NCBI RefSeq assembly: GCF_000282135.1 | Contig: NZ_AKJW01000011.1 | Span: 1-64,000, forward strand | Reading direction: 5' to 3' | DNA length: 64,000 nucleotides | DNA from: Herbaspirillum sp. CF444 | Lineage (GTDB): Bacteria; Pseudomonadota; Gammaproteobacteria; Burkholderiales; Burkholderiaceae_D | Shown here: one piece after another, positions 51,602 to 63,000 of the stretch | How the letters are laid out: each line of letters begins with the position of its first letter | Numbering within the stretch: position 1 is the first letter of the stretch | Translations under genes and position numbers: made by a program | Notes under the pieces: generated by a model | Told to the model about the DNA's origin: nothing | Database searches by the model: none | What the model saw: the letters and a program-made list of their open reading frames with translations, nothing else

Positions 51602-53644
51602 TCAAGTCTGGCGTGAAGGTGCGTCATCGCCTGGTTTGTTTTTGTCTGAATTAAATACCGCCATCGGGTCTCTCGCGGCAACAAAGAAGAAGCCCGTATT
51701 CAGCAACAGCGAACCGAGGATGCCGAAGCGGGGGTAAAACACGGAGACCAGATTGATGCCCGATGGAATGACGGTCAAGCGGAGTCGGCGTTTGAGTTCC
51801 GCGTCCAGGCGTTGCGCAATGTCAACGAGTTTGGGGACATTGGCGAGATGTCCATCCATCAGCAAGACTTCCGCGACGTCCACGGCGATGCTTGAGGCGC
51901 CCTTCAGCGAAATCGATACATTGGCGGTTTTCATGGCAATGGAATCGTTGATTCCATCGCCGATGAAGCAGACTGAACGGCCTTCCGACTGGAGTTGTTT
52001 GACGATGTCGGCTTTTCCTTCAGGCAAAACACCGAAAAAATAGTCGTCGACTCCCAGTTGCTCGGCCAGACGCCGGGTCGGCTCTTCATGATCGCCGGAC
52101 AGAATGGCGATATGCTTGATTCCCAGGCGACGCAATCCCTGTATGACGCTGGCGGCTTCGTCGCGGATATGAGCCTGCAGTTCGATCGCGCCGTTGATCT
52201 TGTCGTCCGCACTGATGAACACCAGGGAATTGCCCGCACTGTGAGCGTCTTCCTGGAGTTCGGAAATTTTCTTGGGGATCTTGATTCCTTCGTCTTTCAA
52301 GAAACGCAAACTGCCCACTCTTATTGTTTTCCCATCAAAGTTCACTTTGACGCCAAAGCCCAGTTGATAGTCGGAAGTCTCCACTTCCTCGATGGTGATG
52401 TCTTCCTGTCTGGCCTTTTCTGTGATTGCCAGAGCGATGGGGTGCGACAGCCGACGCTCCGCCGCCGCCGCCCAGGTGAGAATCTGCCGCTCGCTATTCT
52501 GCTCAAAGGCGACAATGCGCTTCACCTCCGGGATATCGTCGGTCAAGGTGCCTGTCTTGTCGAAAACAACGGTGTCAACCGCATACAAGCTCTCCAGGGC
52601 GCGCCCGTCTTTCACCAAGATGCCTGCGCGTGAAGCTTCCGTGACGTACTCCAGGGTCGCCAGCGGCGCCAGCAGACGAATACGGTAGCCGATGTGGCTG
52701 TAGATGAAGATGGCGGCTGAACTGGGTCCCAGGGTGAGAAAGATGGGCAAGCTGATCAGGAAGGTGGGGGTAGTCGCCTTTTCTGCCCACTGCTCACCTT
52801 TCAACTGGATTTTCGATTTGAAATCCATCGATTGCTGGAGCGCCTTGACGATTTTTGCCGATACCGTTTCTTCCCCCGATTTATCCACCTTGATCAGGAC
52901 GCGACCGGATAGCACCAGGGTATTGGCAAAGACATATTCGCCTTCCGATTTTTCCGCGGGCTGCGATTCACCCGTCAGCGCGCGCTGGTCGATAGCAGCA
53001 ATGCCTTGTTGAATATAGCCGTCGACGGGAATGATTTCACCGCCTTTCACCACCAGCACATCGCCTGCCTTGAGGCTGGAAATCGGCACTTCGACTTCAG
53101 TTCCGTCGCACATGATCCAGACGGTTCCCGGCAATTGGTCAAATACATCAGTGAGCAATTTTTGGGTGCTGTTTTTGACCCGGCCGACCAACTCATATCC
53201 TGAGTACACCAGCCACATATTGATGGCGGAGGTGATGTGTTGACCCAGCCCGACGGTGATCACATTGGCAAAGAAAAACAGTAAATCGACGGTGATTTTT
53301 TTCTCCGTGCGGGCGTTTTGCCAGATATCTCTCAGGTAGGGAATGGAGGCGAAAAATAAAGTGGCAATGCCCACGATCCGGAACGGGGGAATGACGGTAC
53401 CCACAACCAGAAAAGCGGCTGAATACAGGCTCAGTCTTTTGTTCCGCTGACTCTCTTCAATGAATGCCTGCAACGGATCTTTTGCTTGCACGGGGACCAG
53501 CGCGCCGGTTTGTTGGGACGCGGATTCGGAAGAGTTTTTTGAGTGAGGCTTGGTATCGACCTTAAGTTCAGGAAAAAGCTCTTCCAAAAAACTCAGACCG
53601 GCATAGCCAGCTCCAGCTGCGATAGCTCCAAGGCGAGAAAACAT
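51602..53644 (-). CDS. P1B-like P-type ATPase lacking the CPC metal motif
   Basis: A 680-residue P-type ATPase, ATG 53644 with GGAG eight bases upstream. The engine is intact: TGES at 224-227, the phosphorylated Asp in DKTGT (D362), the P1B-specific SHP at 400-402 and GDGIND at 562-567. The helix that in heavy-metal pumps carries Cys-Pro-Cys reads LLAPLATL (about 324-331), so both ligand cysteines are gone, and no CxxC metal-binding domain precedes it. It is therefore unlikely to be an ordinary Cu/Zn/Cd pump. Being inside an NRPS operon, between mbtH and a tailoring monooxygenase, a role in product transport, cation-product complexes or resistance is conceivable. The region is less GC-rich than region 3. 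Confidence 0.9.
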   Translation of the reverse strand: MFSRLGAIAAGAGYAGLSFLEELFPELKVDTKPHSKNSSESASQQTGALVPVQAKDPLQAFIEESQRNKRLSLYSAAFLVVGTVIPPFRIVGIATLFFASIPYLRDIWQNARTEKKITVDLLFFFANVITVGLGQHITSAINMWLVYSGYELVGRVKNSTQKLLTDVFDQLPGTVWIMCDGTEVEVPISSLKAGDVLVVKGGEIIPVDGYIQQGIAAIDQRALTGESQPAEKSEGEYVFANTLVLSGRVLIKVDKSGEETVSAKIVKALQQSMDFKSKIQLKGEQWAEKATTPTFLISLPIFLTLGPSSAAIFIYSHIGYRIRLLAPLATLEYVTEASRAGILVKDGRALESLYAVDTVVFDKTGTLTDDIPEVKRIVAFEQNSERQILTWAAAAERRLSHPIALAITEKARQEDITIEEVETSDYQLGFGVKVNFDGKTIRVGSLRFLKDEGIKIPKKISELQEDAHSAGNSLVFISADDKINGAIELQAHIRDEAASVIQGLRRLGIKHIAILSGDHEEPTRRLAEQLGVDDYFFGVLPEGKADIVKQLQSEGRSVCFIGDGINDSIAMKTANVSISLKGASSIAVDVAEVLLMDGHLANVPKLVDIAQRLDAELKRRLRLTVIPSGINLVSVFYPRFGILGSLLLNTGFFFVAARDPMAVFNSDKNKPGDDAPSRQT

Positions 53645-53791
53645 AATGCCAGCTCCAATATCAACTCAAGTTCGCCGGTCTGCTCATTTTTTCCATATTG
53701 GAAAATGAGGTCCGAAAATAAAAAACGATCATGCTGCAGCTGCGCACAATATAACGCACTGCGCAGCCTGCACAAGCAGATTTGCGCCGCT

Positions 53792-54031
53792 CTATTGGGG
53801 CAAGGGAGTCATGTCGGTCCAGACGGTTTCAATATATGCAAGGCATCGCTGCTTGCTGGTCGCCGAGCTGCCGCCATCATTTTTTTCATTGAAGCCCCGG
53901 AGCCAGTCGTCGGGAATCGCGACCTCATGCCAGCCACCCGGTAAAGCCCGCTCGACAAACCAGATCGAGTATTGACCGCGCTGGTTGACGACCACTCTGT
54001 AGGCGACATCGTTGGTTGATTGTTCAGACAT
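53792..54031 (-). CDS. second MbtH-like NRPS chaperone
   Basis: A 79-residue protein starting at the Met of MSEQSTND, 17 bases after the NRPS stop; a longer frame would overlap the NRPS. The core is VVNQRGQYSIWFVERALPGGW and the end ETVWTDMTP, so the WP of the signature has become WF and the final WTDxRP is altered. Between them is an extended loop (about FNEKNDGGSSATSK) not found in typical members. The three conserved Trp are kept. It should serve the adjacent NRPS, whose two A domains are of the Ser and Thr-like type. Confidence 0.88.
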   Translation of the reverse strand: MSEQSTNDVAYRVVVNQRGQYSIWFVERALPGGWHEVAIPDDWLRGFNEKNDGGSSATSKQRCLAYIETVWTDMTPLPQ

Positions 54032-54048
54032 GGTTTTTCCTTGGCTGT

Positions 54049-57000
54049 TTATAGAGGTTCCGCTACCGTGCTTGCCTGGGTAAAGCAATCACGCAAGTAG
54101 TGCGCGAGACTTTGTACATTCGGGTTGGCCAGCATGCTGGTGTGACTGCCCGGAGTGATATGGATTGTCACCTGTTTGGCGAATCGATCCCAGCCCCATT
54201 CAGGCTCATTCTGGATGGGCCAATACTGTTTCTCGGTGTCGCCTTTGACGAGCACCAATTGATCCAGCTCTACGGCGTTTTGCGGCTGGTAATCTGCGCT
54301 GACATTGGTCCGGTACACGTTCACGATCCCCAGGAATTGCTTGGTTTCAATCTCCGGAGGGAGCCAATTGGCGGCGATGAGAATATTCTTGACGTACTCC
54401 AGCTGCTCCGGCTCGGACATGGTGGAAAGCAACTCTTCGGTGATGCCTAAAGGTCGCTCCAGATATTCCTCCATCACTTTGCCGAGTTCAGGCAGAAAGC
54501 GCGTGCCCTCCCAGTCTTGCGCTATCGGCACCATGTCGGGATGAGGGGCGGTCGTGCCCAGGACAACCACCAGAGCAACCTCGCGTCCACGCCGTATCAG
54601 CTGTTGTGCAAGTTCGAATGCGATTTTTCCGCCAAACGAATGACCACCCAGCAAGAAGGGCCCTTCCGGATGTATTTTCAAAACTTCCTCGAGCCAGTAC
54701 GCGGCCATGTCTTTGACGTCCTCCAGCGGATCGGTTTCACCATCCAGACCGACCGCTTGCAAGCCATAGAATGGTTGATCGTCGCCTAATTGCCGCGCCA
54801 GCTCATACAGATAGACCACGCTCCCTCCGGCGCCCGGGAAGCAGAAGAAGGGCAGCTTGCTGCCGTTTGCATTGACCGACACCAGGGAGGTGAAATAACG
54901 ATCGCCGTTTTGTCCTTTGAGCAGGTTCGACAGTTTCTCGACGGTGGCGTTTTGGAACAACGAGGCCAGGGGCAGTTTCTGATTGAATTTCTGTGCGATA
55001 CGGGACATCAGCGTCACGGCAACCAGCGAATGTCCTCCCAGGTCAAAGAAATTGTCGGTCATGCCTATCGGCTTGACCTGCAGGAGATCTTCCCAGACCT
55101 GACACATTCTCAGTTCAAGTCCGTCGCGTGGGGCGACATATTCCACTTCCTTGACGCGCTGGTATTTGTCTTTCGAGATTTTCGCAAGCAGCGCGCGGTC
55201 CACTTTGCCATTTCGCGTCAATGGAATCGTGTCCAGGACCACATAGGCTTGCGGCACCATGTGCACGGGCAGCCGTTGTCCCGCAAAGCGCCGGATCGCA
55301 TTGATATCGATCAGTTCCGGCGTGTCTGCGCACACAAAGGCCAGCAATTGTTTTTCTTCGCTGGCCGCGCCGACCACGATGACCACGCTTTCGATCACGT
55401 TTTCCGCTTTCAGCAGCACCGCCTCGATTTCCTCCAGCTCGATTCTGAAACCGCGAATCTTGACTTGATTATCGATGCGTCCGAGATACTCGATTTTTCC
55501 GTCGGGCAAAAATCTTCCCAGGTCGCCCGATTTGTACAAACGCGGGTTTTGCTCCCGGTTTTCGAGACCGTCCGGGTAGGCAATAAAGCGTTGCGCCGTA
55601 AGCTCCGGGCGATTCAAGTAGCCGCGTGCAAGGCCGGCGCCGGCGATATGCATTTCGCCAACCGCACCAAGGGGGACGGGCTTGAGCGACTGATCCAGGA
55701 TATGCACCTGCAAATCGGCAATGGGGACGCCGATATTGCTGACGGGGTGTTCAAGGTCGCTGAGCGTGATGGGATGGCAGGTGACATGCACCGTCGTTTC
55801 AGTGATGCCATACATATTGACAAGCTGCGGTTCCTGGTCGCCATGGCGTTCTAGCCAGGGGCGCAGTTTTTCCAGATCCAGCGCTTCGCCGCCGAAGATC
55901 ACGTAGCGCAGCGCGGTTTCACCTGTCTGATCAAGTTCGTTGTCGGCATTCATCAGCTGTCTGAATGCCGAAGGCGTTTGACTGAGCACGGTGACTTTTT
56001 GCCGTATCAGCAATTGGTAAAAATCAAGCGGAGAGCGGCTGGTCATGTAAGGGACGATCACGAGGCGTGCGCCATGCACGAAGGCGCCCCAGATTTCCCA
56101 GATCGAGAAATCAAACGCGTAGGAATGAAACAGTGTCCACACATCGTGCTCGTTGAATTCAAACCACGGCCGGGTGGCGCTGAACAAGCGGCTGACGTTG
56201 GCGTGCGTGACCAACACGCCTTTCGGCGTTCCGGTCGATCCGGAGGTGTAAATCACGTAGGCGAGGTGTTCCGGATCGATGTGCCAATCCGGATTTTGTT
56301 CATTGGTCGCCTGAATGTCCTGATCGATGAGGAGCAGGCTTGCCGTCTCTGCGCCTGTGCCGAATTTGGACGTGAGCGGTCCGGTTGTCACAATGATCGC
56401 CAATGCCGCATCCCTGACCATGAATTGCAGGCTGGAATCAGGATAGGCTGGGTCCAGCGGGACATAGGCGCCCCCCGCCTTCAGGACCGCGAGGATGGCA
56501 ACGATCATGTCGGTCGATCGTTCGAGGCAAATGCCAACCAAAAAGTCCGGCCCCACGCCCATGGCGCGGAGTTGATGCGCCAGGCGATTGGCTCGTCGAT
56601 TCAGTTGATCGTAAGTGATCGCTTCATCTTCCAGGACCAGTGCAATGGACTCCGGTGCTTTCTGAACCGCGTGCTCAAAAATCGCAGGCAGGCTTTGAAC
56701 ATGAGCCGGCACGCTTGGAAGCGCAGCGCGCCAGGTGGCCAGAAGTTCCTTTTCGCCCAAGGTCTGAATGGCATGAGAATGGACGGGCGCGTCGGGCGCA
56801 TCCAGTATGGCATCCACCAGCAGCAGGAATTGCTCGCCAAATCTTTGCATCGTCGATTCTTTGAACAAGTCGCTGTTGTATTCCAGGATGCATTCCATGC
56901 CCTTGTGATTTTCTTCCATGGAAAACAGAATATCGAACTTGGAAGTCTTATTGTGCTGCATGAGCGGGGTGGCTTGCAGGCCGGGAAGCTCCAATAATTC

Positions 57001-60000
57001 CATCGGTGCGTTTTGCAAGACAAACATGACCTGGAACAAAGGAGAAAAGCTCAGGTTGCGCTCCGGGCGCAGCTCTTGCACCAGCCGATCAAACGGAACA
57101 TCTTGATGGGAGTAGGCACCCAGGGTGATTTCCTTGACGCGCTTCAAGAGTGCGGAAAAATCGGGGGAATCCGAAAGATCGATACGCAAGGCAATCGTAT
57201 TGACAAATACGCCCACCACGGTCTCGATCTGACTAAGGTTACGGCCGGCGACCAGCGAGCCGATGACGATATCCTCGGCCCCGGAATATCGACCCAGCAA
57301 AAGTGAAAAAGCCGACAGCAGCGTCATGAACAGCGTCGCGCCTTCTTGCTGACTGAGGGCCTCAAGCCGTATTTTGGTCGATTTATCCAACGTGAAGCGC
57401 CATTCGCTGCCATTGGTGGTTTGAACCGGCGGGCGCGGAAAATCGGTTGGCAGCTGCAATAACTCCGGCGCGCTTTGCAGCTGATTTTTCCAATAGTTGA
57501 TTTGCTGCGCGAGATAATCGCGATCGAAATATTGCCGTTGCCATGCTGAAAAGTCGCCGTATTCTATCGGCAAGTCCGGCAGCAAGATGGGCTTTTCCTC
57601 GCTATATGCGGCATAGTATTCGCGCAGATCGTTCATGAGGATGCCGATTGACCATCCATCTGAAATGATATGGTGCATGGTCACCATCAGTACGTGCGAT
57701 TCTTTCCCCAGTTGCAAGAGGCTGGCGCGGAACAGGCCGCCGTCCGCCAGAACAAATGCGGTTTTTGCTTCCTCCGCGATCAGTTCATCCAATCGGGCGG
57801 ATCGCGCTTCCGGCGTCAGATGATCCAGTTGCCGGGTCGGGATCTCAAATGCGCTATCCGTGAATCCCAGGTAGGGCATGCCGTCTTTTGATATGAAATA
57901 ACTGCGCAATGCCTTGTGTCGTTCCACCAGGCTGCGCAAGGCGTTGAGAAGCGCCGGCTGATGCAGGGGGCCGTCGAACCGTATGGCGATTGCCATGTTG
58001 TAGTTGGAGCTCTGTCCCTCCAATTGATCGAGAAACCAGAAACGCGTCTGTGCATAAGACAGCGGCACCTCTTCATCCGCCACTGGCGTAATGGCTGGCA
58101 GCGCCTGCGCGAAACGCTGCGTATCTATCTGTGCCGCCATGTACTCGATGGTGGGATTCTGGAACAGCACATGCAAGGGCAGTTCGACAAAAAACACGTC
58201 CCTGATGCGCGAAACCACTTGCATGGCGAGGAGTGAATGTCCTCCCAACGCGAAGAAATCACTCCTGACACTGACTGAATCCAGTTTCAGAATATCGCAC
58301 CAGATTTCACTCAACAGGGCTTCCTGATCGCTTTTTGGCGCTGCATGTTCGACGTTTCCTGTGTCTCGAAGATCGCGGGCGCGTTGCACCAGGCGTGAAC
58401 GATCGACTTTGCCATTGGCGTTCAATGGCATCTGCTCGATGTCGATAAAGGCAGAGGGAACCATATAGGATTGCAGGCGTTCGGCACCCCAGATATGCAG
58501 GGTATTGGCGTCAAGAGACTTCCCGCCAGTGACGATGAATGCAATCAAGCGCTTGTCCAGCTCAGAATTGGTCTGCACAATCACCGTGCATTCAACGACA
58601 TTGGGATGTTCCAGAATCACATTTTCAATTTCACCCAATTCGATGCGAAATCCCCGGATCTTGACTTGATTATCTATCCGGCCCAGATATTGGATATTCC
58701 CATCGGACAGATATCGCGCAAGATCCCCCGTTTTGTACAATCGCGCGCCTGGTTCCGCGGAAAAAGGATCCGGAATAAATTTTTCAGCGGTAAGCGCGGG
58801 GCGATTGACGTATCCACGCGCAAGTCCTATGCCGCCGATCAGCAATTCGCCGACCACACCGATAGGAACAGGATTGCAATGCGGGTCGACGATGTGCAGC
58901 TGAATGTTCGCGATCGGCTTGCCGATCGGGATCAAGTCCAAGTCTTCATCGGGGCCGCAGGGGCAATGGCTCACATCGACTGCTGCCTCGGTGGGGCCAT
59001 AAAGATTGTGCAAAGCGATGGGAAGGCGTTTGAGAAAACGTGTCCTCAAGTCGAACGACAGGGCTTCTCCACTGCAAAACAGATACTTGATTGAATCCAG
59101 GGTTTCGATATTTTTTTCACGAGAAAATATCTCGAGCATGGAAGGAACAAAGTGCAGATGGGTCACATTCTGCTCGCGGATCAGCCTGACCAGGTAAGCC
59201 GGGTCCTGGTGTCCATTGGGCTTGGCAATGACCAGGCGTCCGCCGAACAGCAAGGGCAGGAAAAATTCCCATACGGAGACATCGAATCCGAATGGCGTCT
59301 TTTGCAAGACCGCGTCGCCTTCCAGGACGGGAAAGGTTTGTTGCATCCAATAGAGCCGGTTAAATATGCCTTCGTGTGAATTGCCGACGCCTTTCGGATT
59401 TCCGGTAGAGCCGGAGGTGTAGATGACATAGGCCAGATGCTCGGGCGAAGCGGGATTGGGGCAGTCGTCTTCGCTCCAGGCGTCGTCTGCATGTTGACCG
59501 TCATCGATGGCATCGCCGTCCAGCGACACGACGGTTCCTGAAAACGATGAAACGCTCTGCGCAACTGCAGGATGGGTGAGCAGAAGGGTGATGCGGGCAT
59601 CATCCATCATGTACCGCAAACGCGCATCCGGGTAAGACGGGTCCAGGGGGAGATAGGCGCCGCCTGCTTTTTGTATGGCCAGGAGACCGACCACGAGCTC
59701 TATAGAGCGCTGCATGCAAATCCCGACCACAACATTCGGCGTTACGCCATGCCGGCGAAGACAGGCGGCAAGCCGGTTGGCGCGCTGGTTCAGGAGCTTG
59801 TAGCTGAGCTGCTCACCTTCAAAAGTCAAGGCGATGCGATCCGGAGTTCGCCTGACCTGGCTGAGAAACAGCTCGGGCAGGAGTTGCTGTTCTTTGGGGT
59901 AGTCGATTGCGGTATCGTTCCACGCGCGAAGCTGCGCGGCGTCCTGTTCGCTCAAGGCGCAATAGTCAAAATGGTCCGCCTCGGGATTCTCCATCAAGGT

Positions 60001-63000
60001 ATGCAGCAACTCCTTGAAATGCAGCGCAAAGCGCTCGACGCTGGCGGCGGAAAAGAGATCGACATTGTATTCAAAGCTGGTATGAAGACCGTCTTCCGAT
60101 TCGTCCAGAGAGAGCGTCAGGTCAAATTTCGCGGTCGGATTTTCCAGCCGTTGAAAGCGGCTCTTGCTCTGGCCAAAGCCGGGCGGATTCATTTTCTGAT
60201 TCTGCAAGACGAACATCACCTGGAACAGCGGCGAGTGCGCCAGATTGCGGTCGGGCTGCAACTCTTCGACCAGACGATCAAAGGGCACATCCTGATGGGT
60301 GTAGGCGTCCAGGCAGGTCTTTCTGACGCGTCCCAGAAAGCCGGTGAAGCCTGGAGCGCCGGAATAATCCAGGCGCAGAACGATGGTGTTGAGGAACAGT
60401 CCGATCAACGATTCGACCTGGCTATTTTGCCGTCCCGCAATGGGCGAACCGATGACCACATCCGTGCCGCCGGTATAACGGGCCAGTTGAATGCCGAAAG
60501 CCGCCAGCAATACCATGAACAAGGTCGCGTCCTGTGCCTGGGCAAGTGCGTTCAGCTTGTCGGTCAAGGTTTTGTCGATGTCGAACTTCACACTGGCGCC
60601 CTTGAATGCGGGCACCGGAGGCCGAGGATAATCCAGCGGTGGATGGAACAGCGGCGGCGCGCCCTCAAGCTGCTGTTTCCAGTAGGCTAGCTGGTGTTGG
60701 GATGAGGGGCGTGTGAATTGGTCTCTCTGCCATTCGACGTAATCCGCATACTGTATCGGCAAGGCCGGCAATCGAATCTCGCGCCGGCCCAGCAGTGCGT
60801 CATAGATTTCCGCGATCTCGTCCATCAGGATGCCCAGCGACCAGCCGTCGGAAATAATATGGTGCATACACAAATAGAGTGCATTCTTCTCTGTTGAGTA
60901 GCGCACCAGGGCGGCTCTGAAGAGCGGGCCGCGCAAGAGATTGAAGGGCTTTTGAACATAGCTCAGCGCAGCCGCTTCCTGTTCTGCTTCGAACACCGCG
61001 AGTTTGAACTCCGCTTCCCGGTAAGCGGTGTATGCCTGCTGTTCCTTGATCGGATAATAGCTGTTCAAAATCCTGTGGCGCTGACAGATCATCTTGAAAC
61101 AGGTCTCCAGGATGCCGGCGTCAATTTCTCCCTCGATTTCCAGGTTGAGCGGAACACTGTAGGTTAAATTGTCCGGCACCAATTGATCCAGGAACCAGAT
61201 ACGATTCTGGGCATAGGACATCAGCGTTATCGGGTGTTCTGAGTGAACAATCTCTGCGCTCTTGTCTTGTTTTTGTATTTGCAGCTCTCGTTCAATGAGC
61301 TTGGCAAAAGACGCTATCGTCGGAAATTGAAAGAGGGAATCAAGCGTAAGCTCGAGATCGAACTGCTCCCGCACGCGTGACATCACCAGCATCGCGAGCA
61401 GCGAATGTCCGCCCAGTCTGAAGAAACTGTCGGTGACGCCGATCTGACGACAAGCCAGTATTTCCGACCAGATGCTGCGCAGCTTTTCCTCGACTGGAGA
61501 CAAGGCGCGCGGTTCTGCGGAGCTTGGCAAGCCATCTTCCACGTTGCCGGCGTGGGTCTTGAACGCAATTTCAGACGGCCTCGTTGCAACAAAATCTCGT
61601 CTCGTCAAAAACTGGTGCCCGGTTTCGTCCGGCATTTCCAAATCGGCGAGCGCCGATTCCGGGTTCCGCAAGGCGGAGTTCAACAAGGACGAAAAATGAT
61701 GCGCCATTCGAGCAATCGTCTCTTGGCAAAAAAGGCTGGTGTTATACACCCATTGGCATTCCAGATGGCTGTCATGTTCCAAAAGATTTAAGGTAATGTC
61801 GAACGCCGCGCCGCGCTGCGTGCCGGTCACTTGGCTAAACCACATTTGTGACGGATTATCAGAGATGTCCGTGCTTCGCAAAGATTGCCAATTGACCAAT
61901 ACCTGGAATAACAGTGGGCGACCAGGATCGCGTTCGATGGCCAGGTCATTGACCAATTGTTCCAGGGAATACTGCTGATGTTCCAGCGTCTCCAACACTT
62001 CGGTTCGACATGCGAGCAACAAGTCGTCAAAAGAGATAGACGATTTAAAGGGGATTCTCAGGACGACGGGATTGACAAAATAGCCGATCAGATTTCTCGT
62101 CTCTGAAGCGTCGCGCCCCGCAGCGGGCAAACCGATGAGGATGTCGTCCTGAGCGGTATAGCGGTTGAGGAGGACCTGAAAGCTGCTTAACAAAATCATG
62201 TAGGGCGTGATCCCTCGTGATTTGGATAATTCATGCACGCGGTCACAGGTGGGTTTATCAATCGCGTGGCAATAGGTCTCACCACGGTATGTCTGGATCA
62301 CAGGACGCGGATAATCGGTGGGCAAATTCAAGGTCGGCAAGTCTCCTTTTAATTTGTCGCACCAATACTGCTTCGACAGAGCGTGTTTCTCTCCGAGCAG
62401 GAATTGTTTTTCCCAATTGATATAGTCCGCATATTGCCACGGCAACTCTTCGGGAAATGTACTCGAGGCGGGAGCATAAAAATGGCCCAGCTCCTTCATC
62501 AGGATGTCGAATGAAAGATAATCCCATGCGATATGGTGGACCGAAAAGACGAACAAATTTTCTTTCGTCGCGTCTGTTTCGATCAGCGCCATTCTGCACA
62601 CGCCGTCATGGCCGAGATCAAACGGGGCATCCGCTTCTTGCGCCAGGCAGTTTTCAATTTCTTGCTCTGTCCAAGTGGTCGCGTCGATGTGTTTGAGAGG
62701 GAGGTCATGCGACGCTTCAAGAATAAAATAAGGCTCCAGAAGGACATCAGCGTGAAAGCGCGCGCGCAAGATACTGTGCCTTGCCATCACGCGAGACAAA
62801 GCCGATGCGAGGGTCGGCAAATGGATTGCGTGATTCAGATGGATCGCATAAGAAATGTTGTATGCACTGCTCGTGGGGGACAACTGTTGAATGAACCACA
62901 ATGCGCGCTGATTGCGTGACAATGCATAACGTGAAGCCTGGTCTTTGATGGTTGGAACCGTTGGCGTCTCTTGCTCCGCATGGGGTTTATTAAGCTTGAT

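Noticed and set aside
51602-53644. Ordinary copper or zinc efflux pump
   Set aside because: No Cys-Pro-Cys in the membrane and no CxxC domain; called P1B-like only.
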